A stretch of DNA of 5,970 bases from Comamonadaceae bacterium (lineage in GTDB: Bacteria; Pseudomonadota; Gammaproteobacteria; Burkholderiales; Burkholderiaceae). The number at the start of each line of letters is the position of its first letter. The first letter of the stretch is position 1. Below, one piece after another: positions 1 to 4,474 of this stretch. The translations under genes and the position numbers were made by a program. The notes under the pieces were generated by a model, which ran no database searches, had not been told where the DNA came from, and saw only the letters and a list, made by a program, of their open reading frames with translations. The stretch lies in NCBI GenBank assembly GCA_947505915.1, contig CANNNH010000098.1:1-5970 (forward strand). The letters are read 5' to 3'.

Positions 1-31
1 AGCAAGGCCCGCTAAAACCCAATATCGAGAT

Positions 32-59
32 TACGAAATTCACATTGCTCAATTTCGTA
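32..59. repeat. Inverted repeat, 9-bp perfect arms
   Basis: TACGAAATT (32-40) and AATTTCGTA (51-59) are perfect inverted arms around a 10-nt AT-rich spacer. There is no T-tract after either arm, so an intrinsic terminator is unlikely. The arm sequence and spacing look more like an operator for a dimeric DNA-binding protein. It lies beyond the 3' end of the HEPN fragment, so the gene it would serve is probably left of the window. The symmetry is seen directly; the regulatory role is inferred. The rest of 1-103 shows no gene. Confidence 0.45.
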
Positions 60-103
60 TTTACCAATAACAGTCGGGAATTGCCGTCTTGCCGACAGAA
101 AAC

Positions 104-298
104 CTATTTCGACAGCAACAGACTGGCCTGGGCCACCATTTTTTTACCAGCCACAACCAATGTGCTCACATGCTTGTGTCCGGTTTGCAGGGCGCTGGTC
201 AGTAGCGCCAGGTCTTCGATGTATTCGTGGACCATCTGGTTGCGAAGTTTGCGGATTTCCAGCCAGGCTTCAACAGACTCTATCCAGCCCTTCGGCAA
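104..298 (-). pseudogene. Truncated HEPN-domain protein (toxin partner of MNT antitoxin), C-terminal half only
   Basis: The 64 residues from a TTG at 298 contain RKLRNQMVHEY, the R-x4-H motif of HEPN ribonucleases (R-N-Q-M-V-H), preceded by a GWIESVEAWLE helix. Both are typical of the C-terminal half of HEPN proteins encoded beside minimal nucleotidyltransferases. Such partners are usually about 130-150 residues, so the N-terminal helices are missing. The start of the normal gene should lie just after the MNT stop at 336. An ATG at 317-315 does open a frame there (MSALLFFAEGLDRV), but it ends after 15 codons in a different frame from the HEPN motif. This fits a deletion with a frame change near 290-317. 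Intact HEPN toxins cleave RNA; this fragment keeps the R-x4-H but not the full fold, so it is probably inactive. A short functional protein starting at the TTG is possible but less likely. Confidence 0.6.
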
Positions 299-335
299 AG
301 AAAAGCAAGGCGCTCATGCTGCGCAGGGGTAAGGC

Positions 336-635
336 TCACAGCCGCACACCCTCTTGCGTGGCGATACGGTGGATGGGCTGCTCTAGCAGATTGGGGGCCT
401 TGAGCAATACGTCTACCTTGCGCCCGTGCATCGAGCGCGAAACGCGACTGGCCAAGCGTGCCGCCATGAGGGCCGGTTCTTGAACAGCTTGCAGCACCTC
501 CACCATCAGGTCAACATCGCCGCCTTTTTGGTCGTCATGCACGCGCGAGCCAAACAAAGTGACCTGAACGCCCGGGCCAAGCACCTCCTGCGCCGTGCTT
601 TTGATGGTGTCGATCTGGGCGGGAGTCAGGCGCAT
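336..635 (-). CDS. mntA: Minimal nucleotidyltransferase (MNT) antitoxin, MntA-like
   Basis: This 99-residue protein is a complete minimal nucleotidyltransferase of the DNA polymerase beta fold. The signature is visible: F-G-S-R at 28-31, the metal-binding pair D40 and D42 in GGDVDL, and a third acidic residue, D75, in KVDVLL. In characterised MntA/HepT modules the MNT enzyme AMPylates the HEPN ribonuclease and neutralises it. All catalytic residues are kept, so the enzyme could be active. Its cognate HEPN gene directly downstream on the same strand is truncated, leaving an antitoxin without a full toxin. The ATG at 635 has no clear Shine-Dalgarno sequence upstream, and a palindromic repeat sits about 17 nt before it. 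Family membership is secure; the AMPylation role is inferred from the family. Confidence 0.85.
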   Translation of the reverse strand: MRLTPAQIDTIKSTAQEVLGPGVQVTLFGSRVHDDQKGGDVDLMVEVLQAVQEPALMAARLASRVSRSMHGRKVDVLLKAPNLLEQPIHRIATQEGVRL

Positions 636-647
636 GGAGGTTTTAGG

Positions 648-675
648 ATGGATACCCGCCTTCGCGGGTATGACA
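648..675. repeat. REP-like palindromic repeat, copy 1
   Basis: ATACCCGC (652-659) and GCGGGTAT (664-671) form a perfect 8-bp stem with a CTTC loop, within the context ATGG-stem-loop-GACA. This belongs to the dispersed palindrome common in betaproteobacterial genomes, recognisable in translation as the 'MDTRLRGYD' or 'YPRRRVSI' pattern. A related copy lies at 5915-5941. It sits between the MNT start codon and any upstream promoter, so it may form a hairpin in the mRNA leader. Similarity to copy 2 is visible directly; genome-wide abundance is from general knowledge. Confidence 0.7.
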
Positions 676-761
676 AAAAGGCAGCTTGATAGCTACCGCA
701 GTGCCGGGTTGTAAAAAACAGCACTTTCCAAACATGACGGACCGTTTGGTAAGGTTCAATT

Positions 762-810
762 TTACGGGCAAACCCGCCAGACCTCAAGCCCGCTTGCTCA
801 GACTCCCGGC
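762..810. repeat. Direct repeat copy 1: detached 3' end of the RfaH-like gene
   Basis: This 49-bp stretch matches 2616-2665 with one substitution (G796 versus A2650) and a one-base indel in a C run. On the minus strand it reads GSLSKRA then TGA at 786-784, the same C-terminal residues as the RfaH-like protein, plus the following 22 nt with the small CGGG-CAAA-CCCG hairpin. Weaker similarity continues left: TGACG and CCGTTTG occur at 735-748 and again at 2603-2614, with small indels. The sequence right of 810 is unrelated to the RfaH-like gene. It is therefore a gene-end duplicate bounding the left side of the toxin-antitoxin array. Confidence 0.85.
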
Positions 811-845
811 GCACTGGTGCTGGGGGGCTGCGAGGTTGGCCGGAT

Positions 846-873
846 TTGCTCAAAACAAGAGCTGGCGCATAAT
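846..873 (+). promoter_or_regulatory. Probable sigma-70 promoter of the MazF-type TA operon
   Basis: A -35-like TTGCTC (846-851) and a -10-like CATAAT (868-873, five of six consensus positions) are separated by 16 bp. The antitoxin ATG follows 26 bp after the -10. The adjacent palindrome at 872-885 overlaps the -10 and the expected transcription start, the usual place for an autoregulatory operator in TA operons. Found by eye only. Confidence 0.5.
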
Positions 874-885
874 GCATATATGCAT
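872..885. promoter_or_regulatory. Palindromic operator-like site of the MazF-type TA operon
   Basis: ATGCATA/TATGCAT is a perfect 14-bp palindrome directly after the -10-like CATAAT and just before the ribosome binding site AAGGAG (888-893). Ribbon-helix-helix antitoxins normally bind such short symmetric sites and repress their own operon, with the toxin as co-repressor. The palindrome is seen directly; binding by the antitoxin encoded at 900 is inferred from the family. Confidence 0.55.
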
Positions 886-899
886 AAAAGGAGCTTGCC

Positions 900-1130
900 A
901 TGCAGAAAAGAATGACCATCACCATGGACGAGGCAGTCTATGAAGGACTTGTCAGAGTCGTAGGACGGAGAAAAATCAGCGCTTTCATTGAGTCCCTGGC
1001 GAGGCCTCACGTTGTCGGAGATGACTTGGCCGCTGGCTACATGGCCATGGCGCAGGACACTCAGCGCGAGCAAGAGGCACTGGAGTGGAGCGAGGCGTTG
1101 ATTGCCGACGGAACGCATGAAGCGCGCTGA
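900..1130 (+). CDS. Ribbon-helix-helix antitoxin of a MazF/PemK-type TA pair
   Basis: This 76-residue protein starts at an ATG with a good AAGGAG ribosome binding site 6 nt upstream. Residues 5-30 ([13 protein letters not shown], then [14 protein letters not shown]) have the strand-helix-helix layout of MetJ/Arc-type DNA-binding antitoxins. The C-terminal part ([18 protein letters not shown] and on) is acidic and helical, as expected of a toxin-wrapping tail. Its stop at 1128-1130 overlaps the toxin's ATG at 1117 by 14 bp, so the two are translationally coupled. It is expected to neutralise the downstream MazF-like RNase and to repress its own promoter through the palindrome at 872-885. The pair looks intact. 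The MazE or PemI name would be by position only, so no symbol is given. Confidence 0.85.
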   Translation: MQKRMTITMDEAVYEGLVRVVGRRKISAFIESLARPHVVGDDLAAGYMAMAQDTQREQEALEWSEALIADGTHEAR

Positions 1131-1443
1131 GGTCTGGTGGGTGGACTTCGATCCTGCCAGAGGCGGCGAGATCCGCAAGACCCGCCCGGCTGTCATCGTG
1201 AGCAATGACATTTCAAATGCTCATCTGAACAGAGTCCAAGTTGTACCCCTGACATCCAACATGGGGCGGCTTTACCCTAGCGAGGCGGTTGTTGCAGTAG
1301 CAGGCCAAAACAGCAAAGCGATGTCAGACCAGATGACCACCGTGGCCAAAGAGCGGTTAAGTACACGTCTGGGCGTGTTGAACAAGGCAGACATGAAAAT
1401 TGTTGAGCACGTCCTTAAGATTCAACTGGGGCTACCGCTTTGA
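1117..1443 (+). CDS. mazF: MazF/PemK-family toxin, sequence-specific mRNA endoribonuclease
   Basis: The 108-residue protein has the classic N-terminus [19 protein letters not shown], followed by [11 protein letters not shown] and VVPLTSN. In characterised MazF proteins the catalytic Arg and Thr lie in the 'RP.hhh.ND' and 'hhhhT' motifs; here these correspond to R23 and T46. The C-terminal [13 protein letters not shown] and LGVL segments match the usual MazF ending, and the length is normal. The ATG at 1117 fits the family start better than the upstream in-frame TTG at 1102, and it lies within the antitoxin's last codons. Members of this family cut single-stranded RNA at short sequences and stop growth when the antitoxin is degraded. 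The cleavage sequence cannot be predicted here. The gene looks complete and functional. Confidence 0.9.
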   Translation: MKRAEVWWVDFDPARGGEIRKTRPAVIVSNDISNAHLNRVQVVPLTSNMGRLYPSEAVVAVAGQNSKAMSDQMTTVAKERLSTRLGVLNKADMKIVEHVLKIQLGLPL

Positions 1444-1542
1444 AGTGAACCGCGACGTCAACATTGGCAAGAATTTATCGCGAAGCATTCCGCATTCTAG
1501 TTTGCATTAGTAATACCAGAAAATACTTTTATGGAGGCCGCC

Positions 1543-1833
1543 ATGACTGAAAGTGCCGTTCGCCCTGTGGCAATCAAGATCGACGGGGACATCAAAGCTC
1601 GAGTCAAGCGCCTAGCTCAGGCGCGTCAGCGCACTCCTCATTGGTTGATGCGCGAGGCGATCACGCAGTATGTGGATCGCGAAGAAAAGCGAGAGGCCTT
1701 TCGTCTGGACTCGCAGCTGGCATGGGAAGCCTTCCGTGCGAACGGTTTGCACGTGAGCGCCGTTGAGGCAGATGCCTGGATGGCAGAGCTCGAAAAAGGC
1801 AATGACATAGAGCCACCTGGATACCAAGCCTGA
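1543..1833 (+). CDS. CopG/ParD-like ribbon-helix-helix antitoxin, orphaned
   Basis: The 96-residue product begins PVAIKIDGDIKARVKRLA and continues with RTPHWLMREAITQYV, the beta strand and two helices of a CopG-family DNA-binding domain. The C-terminal region (LHVSAVEADAWMAELE, then EPP) is the toxin-binding part typical of antitoxins paired with RelE/ParE toxins. The ATG at 1543 is preferred over one at 1531 because GGAGG at 1533-1537 is a strong ribosome binding site at the right distance for 1543. In intact loci the toxin start overlaps the antitoxin's end. Here only the last codons of a toxin remain (to 1888), and the antitoxin's own last residues (GYQA) may be altered by the deletion junction. 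It can probably still fold and bind DNA, but has no local toxin to neutralise. Confidence 0.85.
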   Translation: MTESAVRPVAIKIDGDIKARVKRLAQARQRTPHWLMREAITQYVDREEKREAFRLDSQLAWEAFRANGLHVSAVEADAWMAELEKGNDIEPPGYQA

Positions 1834-1888
1834 CCAACAGTTTGTCTCCGTTCTGGCCGTACGCCACCAGAAAGAGGTGGGGTTCTGA
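1811..1888 (+). pseudogene. RelE/ParE-family toxin remnant (C-terminal end only)
   Basis: A short open stretch between stop codons at 1808-1810 and 1886-1888 encodes, at its end, QFVSVLAVRHQKEVGF. This is the characteristic last strand and tail of RelE/ParE-family toxins ('VLAVRHQKEAGF/Y'). A full toxin is about 95-105 residues; here no more than about 25 codons remain and there is no start codon. It overlaps the end of the upstream antitoxin in another frame, so the toxin body appears to have been deleted with a junction near 1815-1838. The remnant itself is clear in the sequence; its identity rests on recognition of the tail motif. Confidence 0.65.
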
Positions 1889-1915
1889 GAGGGGATTTAC
1901 GTTTTACTAGATTGA

Positions 1916-1933
1916 TCTATTGAATTTAATAGA
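1916..1933. repeat. AT-rich inverted repeat upstream of ccdAB
   Basis: TCTATT (1916-1921) and AATAGA (1928-1933) are perfect arms around GAATTT; as an 18-bp palindrome only two positions fail. It lies between the ParE remnant and the ccdAB promoter region. It could be an accessory operator or upstream promoter element. There is no T-tract to support a terminator. Role unknown. Confidence 0.35.
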
Positions 1934-1966
1934 CTCGCCTAGCATTCTGTACCCAAAAAATGCGCC

Positions 1967-1994
1967 TAAAATATGCGCATAATATTATGCGCAT
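1967..1994 (+). promoter_or_regulatory. ccdAB promoter region with perfect 22-bp palindrome (operator-like)
   Basis: Positions 1973-1994 form a perfect palindrome, ATGCGCATAAT followed by ATTATGCGCAT. It contains a CATAAT -10-like hexamer (1978-1983), and a second candidate, TAAAAT (1967-1972), touches its left edge. No convincing -35 was found. The extra TGCGC at 1961 resembles another half site. The position just upstream of ccdA matches where CcdA/CcdB complexes bind in known ccd operons to give conditional repression. The palindrome is certain; the function is inferred. Confidence 0.6.
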
Positions 1995-2004
1995 GGACAC
2001 CCTT

Positions 2005-2268
2005 ATGCCAGCCACACCATCCTCCCAACATGTAAGAACCGGTAGGCCCGGTAAACGGGCAATCAATTTGAGCCTGAGCAGCGATGTTCTGGAGGCCGCC
2101 AAGGGCCTTGAGATCAACATTTCTCAGGTTTGCGAACAACACCTGCGGGAAGTTGTGCTCCGCGAGCAAGAGCGCAAATGGCGCGAAGAGCATGCCGATT
2201 TCATTGCGGCTTACAACGCCACTATGGAGGCTGAGGGGCTGCCTCTGGACGAATGGAGAAGCTTCTGA
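2005..2268 (+). CDS. ccdA: CcdA-family antitoxin
   Basis: From the ATG at 2005 the protein has 87 residues. After a basic lead (TGRPGKRA) comes INLSLSSDVLEAAKGLEINISQVCEQHL, the N-terminal ribbon-helix-helix of CcdA. The tail REQERKWREEHADFIAAYNA and GLPLDEWRSF has the disordered CcdB-binding segment with the family's terminal W-R-x-F-like ending. In-frame ATGs at 1960, 1987 and 1993 lie in or before the palindrome, so 2005 is preferred, although its ribosome binding site (GGA at 1995-1997) is weak. The stop overlaps the ccdB start in TGATG, giving translational coupling. CcdA binds CcdB, frees poisoned gyrase and represses the operon; these roles are known for the F-plasmid family and inferred here. 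Confidence 0.85.
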   Translation: MPATPSSQHVRTGRPGKRAINLSLSSDVLEAAKGLEINISQVCEQHLREVVLREQERKWREEHADFIAAYNATMEAEGLPLDEWRSF

Positions 2269-2585
2269 TGGCACGCTTTGATGTCTACGCAAATGCAGGC
2301 AGCCACGCGGCAACCACGCCCTACCTACTGGATGTGCAGAGCGATCTGCTCGATGGGTTGGACAGCAGGATGGTGATTCCCCTGCGCAGTATCAAGCACT
2401 TCCCCAAGGTCAAGCTGTCATCTCGCCTGACTCCGGTATTCACCATAGAAAGAGAAGAGTTTTTACTGGAAACGCCGAAGATGGGCGCTGTTGCCAGCAA
2501 GGCGTTGAAGTCACCGGTGACCTCTTTGGCGCATGCGCGTGACCAAATCACCGCAGCACTTGATTTTTTGTTTCAGGGCTACTGA
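2268..2585 (+). CDS. ccdB: CcdB-family toxin, DNA gyrase poison
   Basis: The 105-residue protein starts MARFDVYAN and contains YLLDVQSDLLDGLDSRMVIPL, the diagnostic CcdB segment (compare VDVQSDIIDTPGRRMVIPL in the F plasmid), ending in ITAALDFLFQGY. The ATG at 2268 overlaps the ccdA stop and has GGAGA at 2255-2259; it matches the family N-terminus better than the in-frame ATG at 2253. CcdB traps the gyrase-DNA cleavage complex through its three C-terminal residues (W-G-I in F). Here they are Q-G-Y: the glycine is kept but the tryptophan is replaced, as also seen in chromosomal homologues such as the Vibrio fischeri one ending T-G-I. The gene appears full length, so a working toxin is likely but its gyrase potency is uncertain. 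It converges on the RfaH-like gene. Confidence 0.9.
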   Translation: MARFDVYANAGSHAATTPYLLDVQSDLLDGLDSRMVIPLRSIKHFPKVKLSSRLTPVFTIEREEFLLETPKMGAVASKALKSPVTSLAHARDQITAALDFLFQGY

Positions 2586-2615
2586 TGGCTTTGAAGGTAG
2601 TCTGACGCCGTTTGA

Positions 2616-2665
2616 TTACGGGCAAACCCGCCAGACCTCAAGCCCGCTTACTCAGACTCCCCGGC
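2616..2665. repeat. Direct repeat copy 2: native 3' end of the RfaH-like gene and flank
   Basis: This 50-bp segment spans the last codons (GSLSKRA and TGA at 2640-2638) of the RfaH-like gene plus 22 nt beyond, and is nearly identical to 762-810. It begins 30 nt after the ccdB stop. The flank includes CGGG-CAAA-CCCG (2619-2630), a 4-bp stem without a T-tract, too weak to call a terminator. The frame is uninterrupted here, so this copy is the functional gene end. It marks the right boundary of the toxin-antitoxin array. Confidence 0.85.
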
Positions 2666-3135
2666 TCGATTGACAGGCGCACTTGCTTGCTCATAATCTC
2701 AATGAGCACCATCACGCGCGCTATGCCGTCTGCCATTTGGTAAATGGCCTCCAGGCCGGCAAAGGGGCCCTGGTTGATGCGCAGCTGCTCACCGGGGGCA
2801 AAGTGCGACTGCTGCAGGGGCTGGGCTTGGAGTTGGGCCTGAATGGTCGAGACCAAAGCATCGTCTACCTTGGCCGGCACATTGCCAAAGCTGACCAATC
2901 GGCTCACACCGATGGTGTAGCGGATAGGGTTCCAGCTTTTACCTTGCTGGCTGGCGTCCAGCCGTATGAAAAAGTAGCGTGGAAACAGCGGCTCATCAAC
3001 CGGCACCAAAAGCTTGCGACGCAGCTTTTCAACGCTGATCAGCGGTAAATAACACTCATAGCCCTGCCGCTGCAGGTTGTCCAGCGCCAAGGACTCTTGC
3101 CTGGGCTTGCTGTGAATGAGGTACCAGCTGAACAT
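2638..3135 (-). CDS. RfaH-like NusG-family transcription antiterminator
   Basis: The 165-residue protein (ATG at 3135) opens with MFSWYLIHSKPRQE, aligning with the MQSWYLLYCKRGQ start of E. coli RfaH. It continues with the NusG N-terminal domain (about 1-100), including the DEPLFPRYFFIRLD segment at 47-60 and the RYTIGVSRLVSFG strand. The C-terminal KOW-type domain (about 115-158) reads APGEQLRINQGPFAGLEAIY and on to MSKQVRLSIEP. RfaH-type paralogues bind paused RNA polymerase and prevent termination in long polysaccharide or virulence operons. A TTG at 3147 would add four residues but is less family-like; neither start has a clear Shine-Dalgarno. It follows the Wzz-like gene by 47 nt and is probably cotranscribed. 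Its 3' end is duplicated at 762-810. Confidence 0.85.
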   Translation of the reverse strand: MFSWYLIHSKPRQESLALDNLQRQGYECYLPLISVEKLRRKLLVPVDEPLFPRYFFIRLDASQQGKSWNPIRYTIGVSRLVSFGNVPAKVDDALVSTIQAQLQAQPLQQSHFAPGEQLRINQGPFAGLEAIYQMADGIARVMVLIEIMSKQVRLSIEPGSLSKRA

Positions 3136-3182
3136 GTTGCAGGGCAATAGCTAGCGGGTTAGCTGGTTAGACCGCAAAGGGC

Positions 3183-4055
3183 TCAGGCCTGGGGTTTGGC
3201 GCCAAAACCCAGCGCGCGGCGAATGGCGGCGAGCTTGGCGGCGCTTTCGGGGTCTGCGCCGGCGGTGCGCAGGCCTTGGCGAATAAAAACAAACAACAGG
3301 AGCGCAAAGCCGGTGGCCAAGGCGGCGATGGTGGCTTTCATGGCCTTTTTCTGGCTGACGGGCTTTTCTGGCAGGGAGGGGGCTTGCAACAGTTGCTCGT
3401 CGGACATGCCTTCGAGCTGCATTTCCAGCGACACCACTTGCGCCTGCATGCCGGCAAGGACGGACAACAAGTCGGTGTAGCTCTTTGATACGTCAGACCC
3501 TGTTGACTTGAGGGCAGCTTCTGACTTAAGGCCGCGCTCCAGCACACCCAAGAGGCCAACGCTGGTTCGCTGCGCTTCTTCCAGCCTTTGCTTGGCACCC
3601 ACCAACTGAGCTTCTAAACGGGTCTTATTAATGCCTCGTGGACGATTTTGCTCGTAACTTTGCTTCAAAACGGCCTTGGCCATGGCCTGCGCCTGCTGCG
3701 GGCTGTCACCAGACACAGTCAGCGTGAAAAGCTTGGTTTGCTTGTCCTGCGCGAATTTGATGCGGCCGCTCAGTGCCAGGCGGGCCTGCTCGGGGGTTTG
3801 GCCTTTGCCCAGGTCCAGCTTAGCGACGACGGGGTCCAACACAGTAGCCAGGCGCAGGGTGCTGCCGATGTCACTCGGCAAAATTGCCACGCTTTCGTAG
3901 GTGGCTGGCAGCGTAAAAGTAATGCCCAAGGCGCACAGGCCGGCGGCAAGGGGGCCGAGAATGAGGAGCTTGATGTTTTGACTGACGGTGAGCAGCAGGT
4001 CAAGCAGGCTGATTTCGTCGTCTTCTGCAGCTGAGGTGGGGGCTGAATTTTCCAT
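3183..4055 (-). CDS. Wzz-family polysaccharide chain-length determinant (co-polymerase)
   Basis: From the ATG at 4055 the protein has 290 residues. An acidic lead with EISLLDLLLTV (14-24) precedes membrane segment 1 (about 29-49, LLILGPLAAGLCALGITF). Next come the strand motif PATYESVAILP and a short periplasmic domain with a likely coiled coil (NKTRLEAQLVGAKQRLEEAQ). A proline-bearing stretch (PSLPEKPVSQKKA) leads into membrane segment 2 (about 242-260) and a short basic cytoplasmic tail. This is the architecture of Wzz/PCP proteins, which set the chain length of O-antigen or exopolysaccharide. It has no C-terminal kinase domain. In-frame ATGs at 4079 and 4142 are alternatives; 4142 would overlap the upstream gene. 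It sits between the MarR-like and RfaH-like genes, forming a polysaccharide-control operon. Confidence 0.8.
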   Translation of the reverse strand: MENSAPTSAAEDDEISLLDLLLTVSQNIKLLILGPLAAGLCALGITFTLPATYESVAILPSDIGSTLRLATVLDPVVAKLDLGKGQTPEQARLALSGRIKFAQDKQTKLFTLTVSGDSPQQAQAMAKAVLKQSYEQNRPRGINKTRLEAQLVGAKQRLEEAQRTSVGLLGVLERGLKSEAALKSTGSDVSKSYTDLLSVLAGMQAQVVSLEMQLEGMSDEQLLQAPSLPEKPVSQKKAMKATIAALATGFALLLFVFIRQGLRTAGADPESAAKLAAIRRALGFGAKPQA

Positions 4056-4111
4056 TGTTGTTATTGTACCTTTAGTCATTTTGGAAAATTTTAAGCAGCC
4101 CTTGAATACAA

Positions 4112-4474
4112 CTATAAGCTTATCTTTGCCTCGCTCATGCATTGCCCCAGCTGGGCAAAGTAATGCTCGGCCATGGGTGTGGGCTGAACGTATTTAATGC
4201 GGTTGTCAACTTCGTCAGGCACCAGGGTGAGCACGCCTTTTTGGCGCAAAGACTTCAAGCGGCGGTGCGCAGTGGTCGAAGAGACGTCCTGAGACAGGGC
4301 CATTGCTTGCAGCACGGTGATTTTTTGGCCGGCCTGCCAAACGGTGGCAAAGAGGTGCAGCAGGCGCTCTTCGACCGGGTCCAGCAGCACGAAATCTGGC
4401 AAATTCCGCAAAGATTGCACCAACTGCAAAAACCTCAAGTAGGTCTCAGAGTACTGTTTCTGTTGATTCGGCAT
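4112..4474 (-). CDS. MarR-like winged-helix transcriptional regulator
   Basis: The 120-residue protein begins with a helical segment (YSETYLRFLQLVQSLR), then LDPVEERLLHLFATVWQAGQKITVLQAMAL. A helix-turn-helix follows (SSTTAHRRLKSLRQKGVLTL, about 70-90), with a wing (PDEVDNRIKYVQPT) and a C-terminal dimer helix. This is a compact MarR-type fold, of the kind that occurs next to exopolysaccharide genes in related bacteria. It is the first gene of the leftward set, 56 nt before the Wzz-like start, and diverges from the phasin gene across a 164-nt intergenic region. It probably controls this operon, but its ligand and target are unknown. AAGGG sits very close (2 nt) before the ATG, so the ribosome binding site is not ideal. 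Confidence 0.75.
   Translation of the reverse strand: MPNQQKQYSETYLRFLQLVQSLRNLPDFVLLDPVEERLLHLFATVWQAGQKITVLQAMALSQDVSSTTAHRRLKSLRQKGVLTLVPDEVDNRIKYVQPTPMAEHYFAQLGQCMSEAKISL

Noticed and set aside
160..483. Plus-strand open frames over the MNT and HEPN region
   Set aside because: They are antisense to a clear nucleotidyltransferase with all catalytic residues and show biased, domain-free composition.
626..925. Minus-strand open frame of 99 codons between the MNT gene and the MazF-type operon
   Set aside because: It runs through the palindromic repeat (translated as YPRRRVSI, a familiar artefact), the gene-end duplicate and the TA promoter, and has no recognisable domain.
1444..1542. Possible remnant or operator between mazF and the orphan antitoxin
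   Set aside because: Three GCATT repeats and a small ATTA-G-TAAT symmetry are present at 1486-1515, but they are too short to call a site and no coding remnant was recognised.
2616..2632. Intrinsic terminator between ccdB and the RfaH-like gene
   Set aside because: The CGGG-CAAA-CCCG stem is only 4 bp and no T-tract follows on either strand.
762..2665. Interpretation of the direct repeats as integron attC sites
   Set aside because: No GTTRRRY/RYYYAAC core sites or the imperfect long palindrome of attC were found at the repeats; one GTTAAGT inside mazF is coincidental.
3196..4034. Several plus-strand open frames across the Wzz-like gene
   Set aside because: They are antisense shadows; the minus strand encodes a protein with two membrane segments in the correct Wzz layout.
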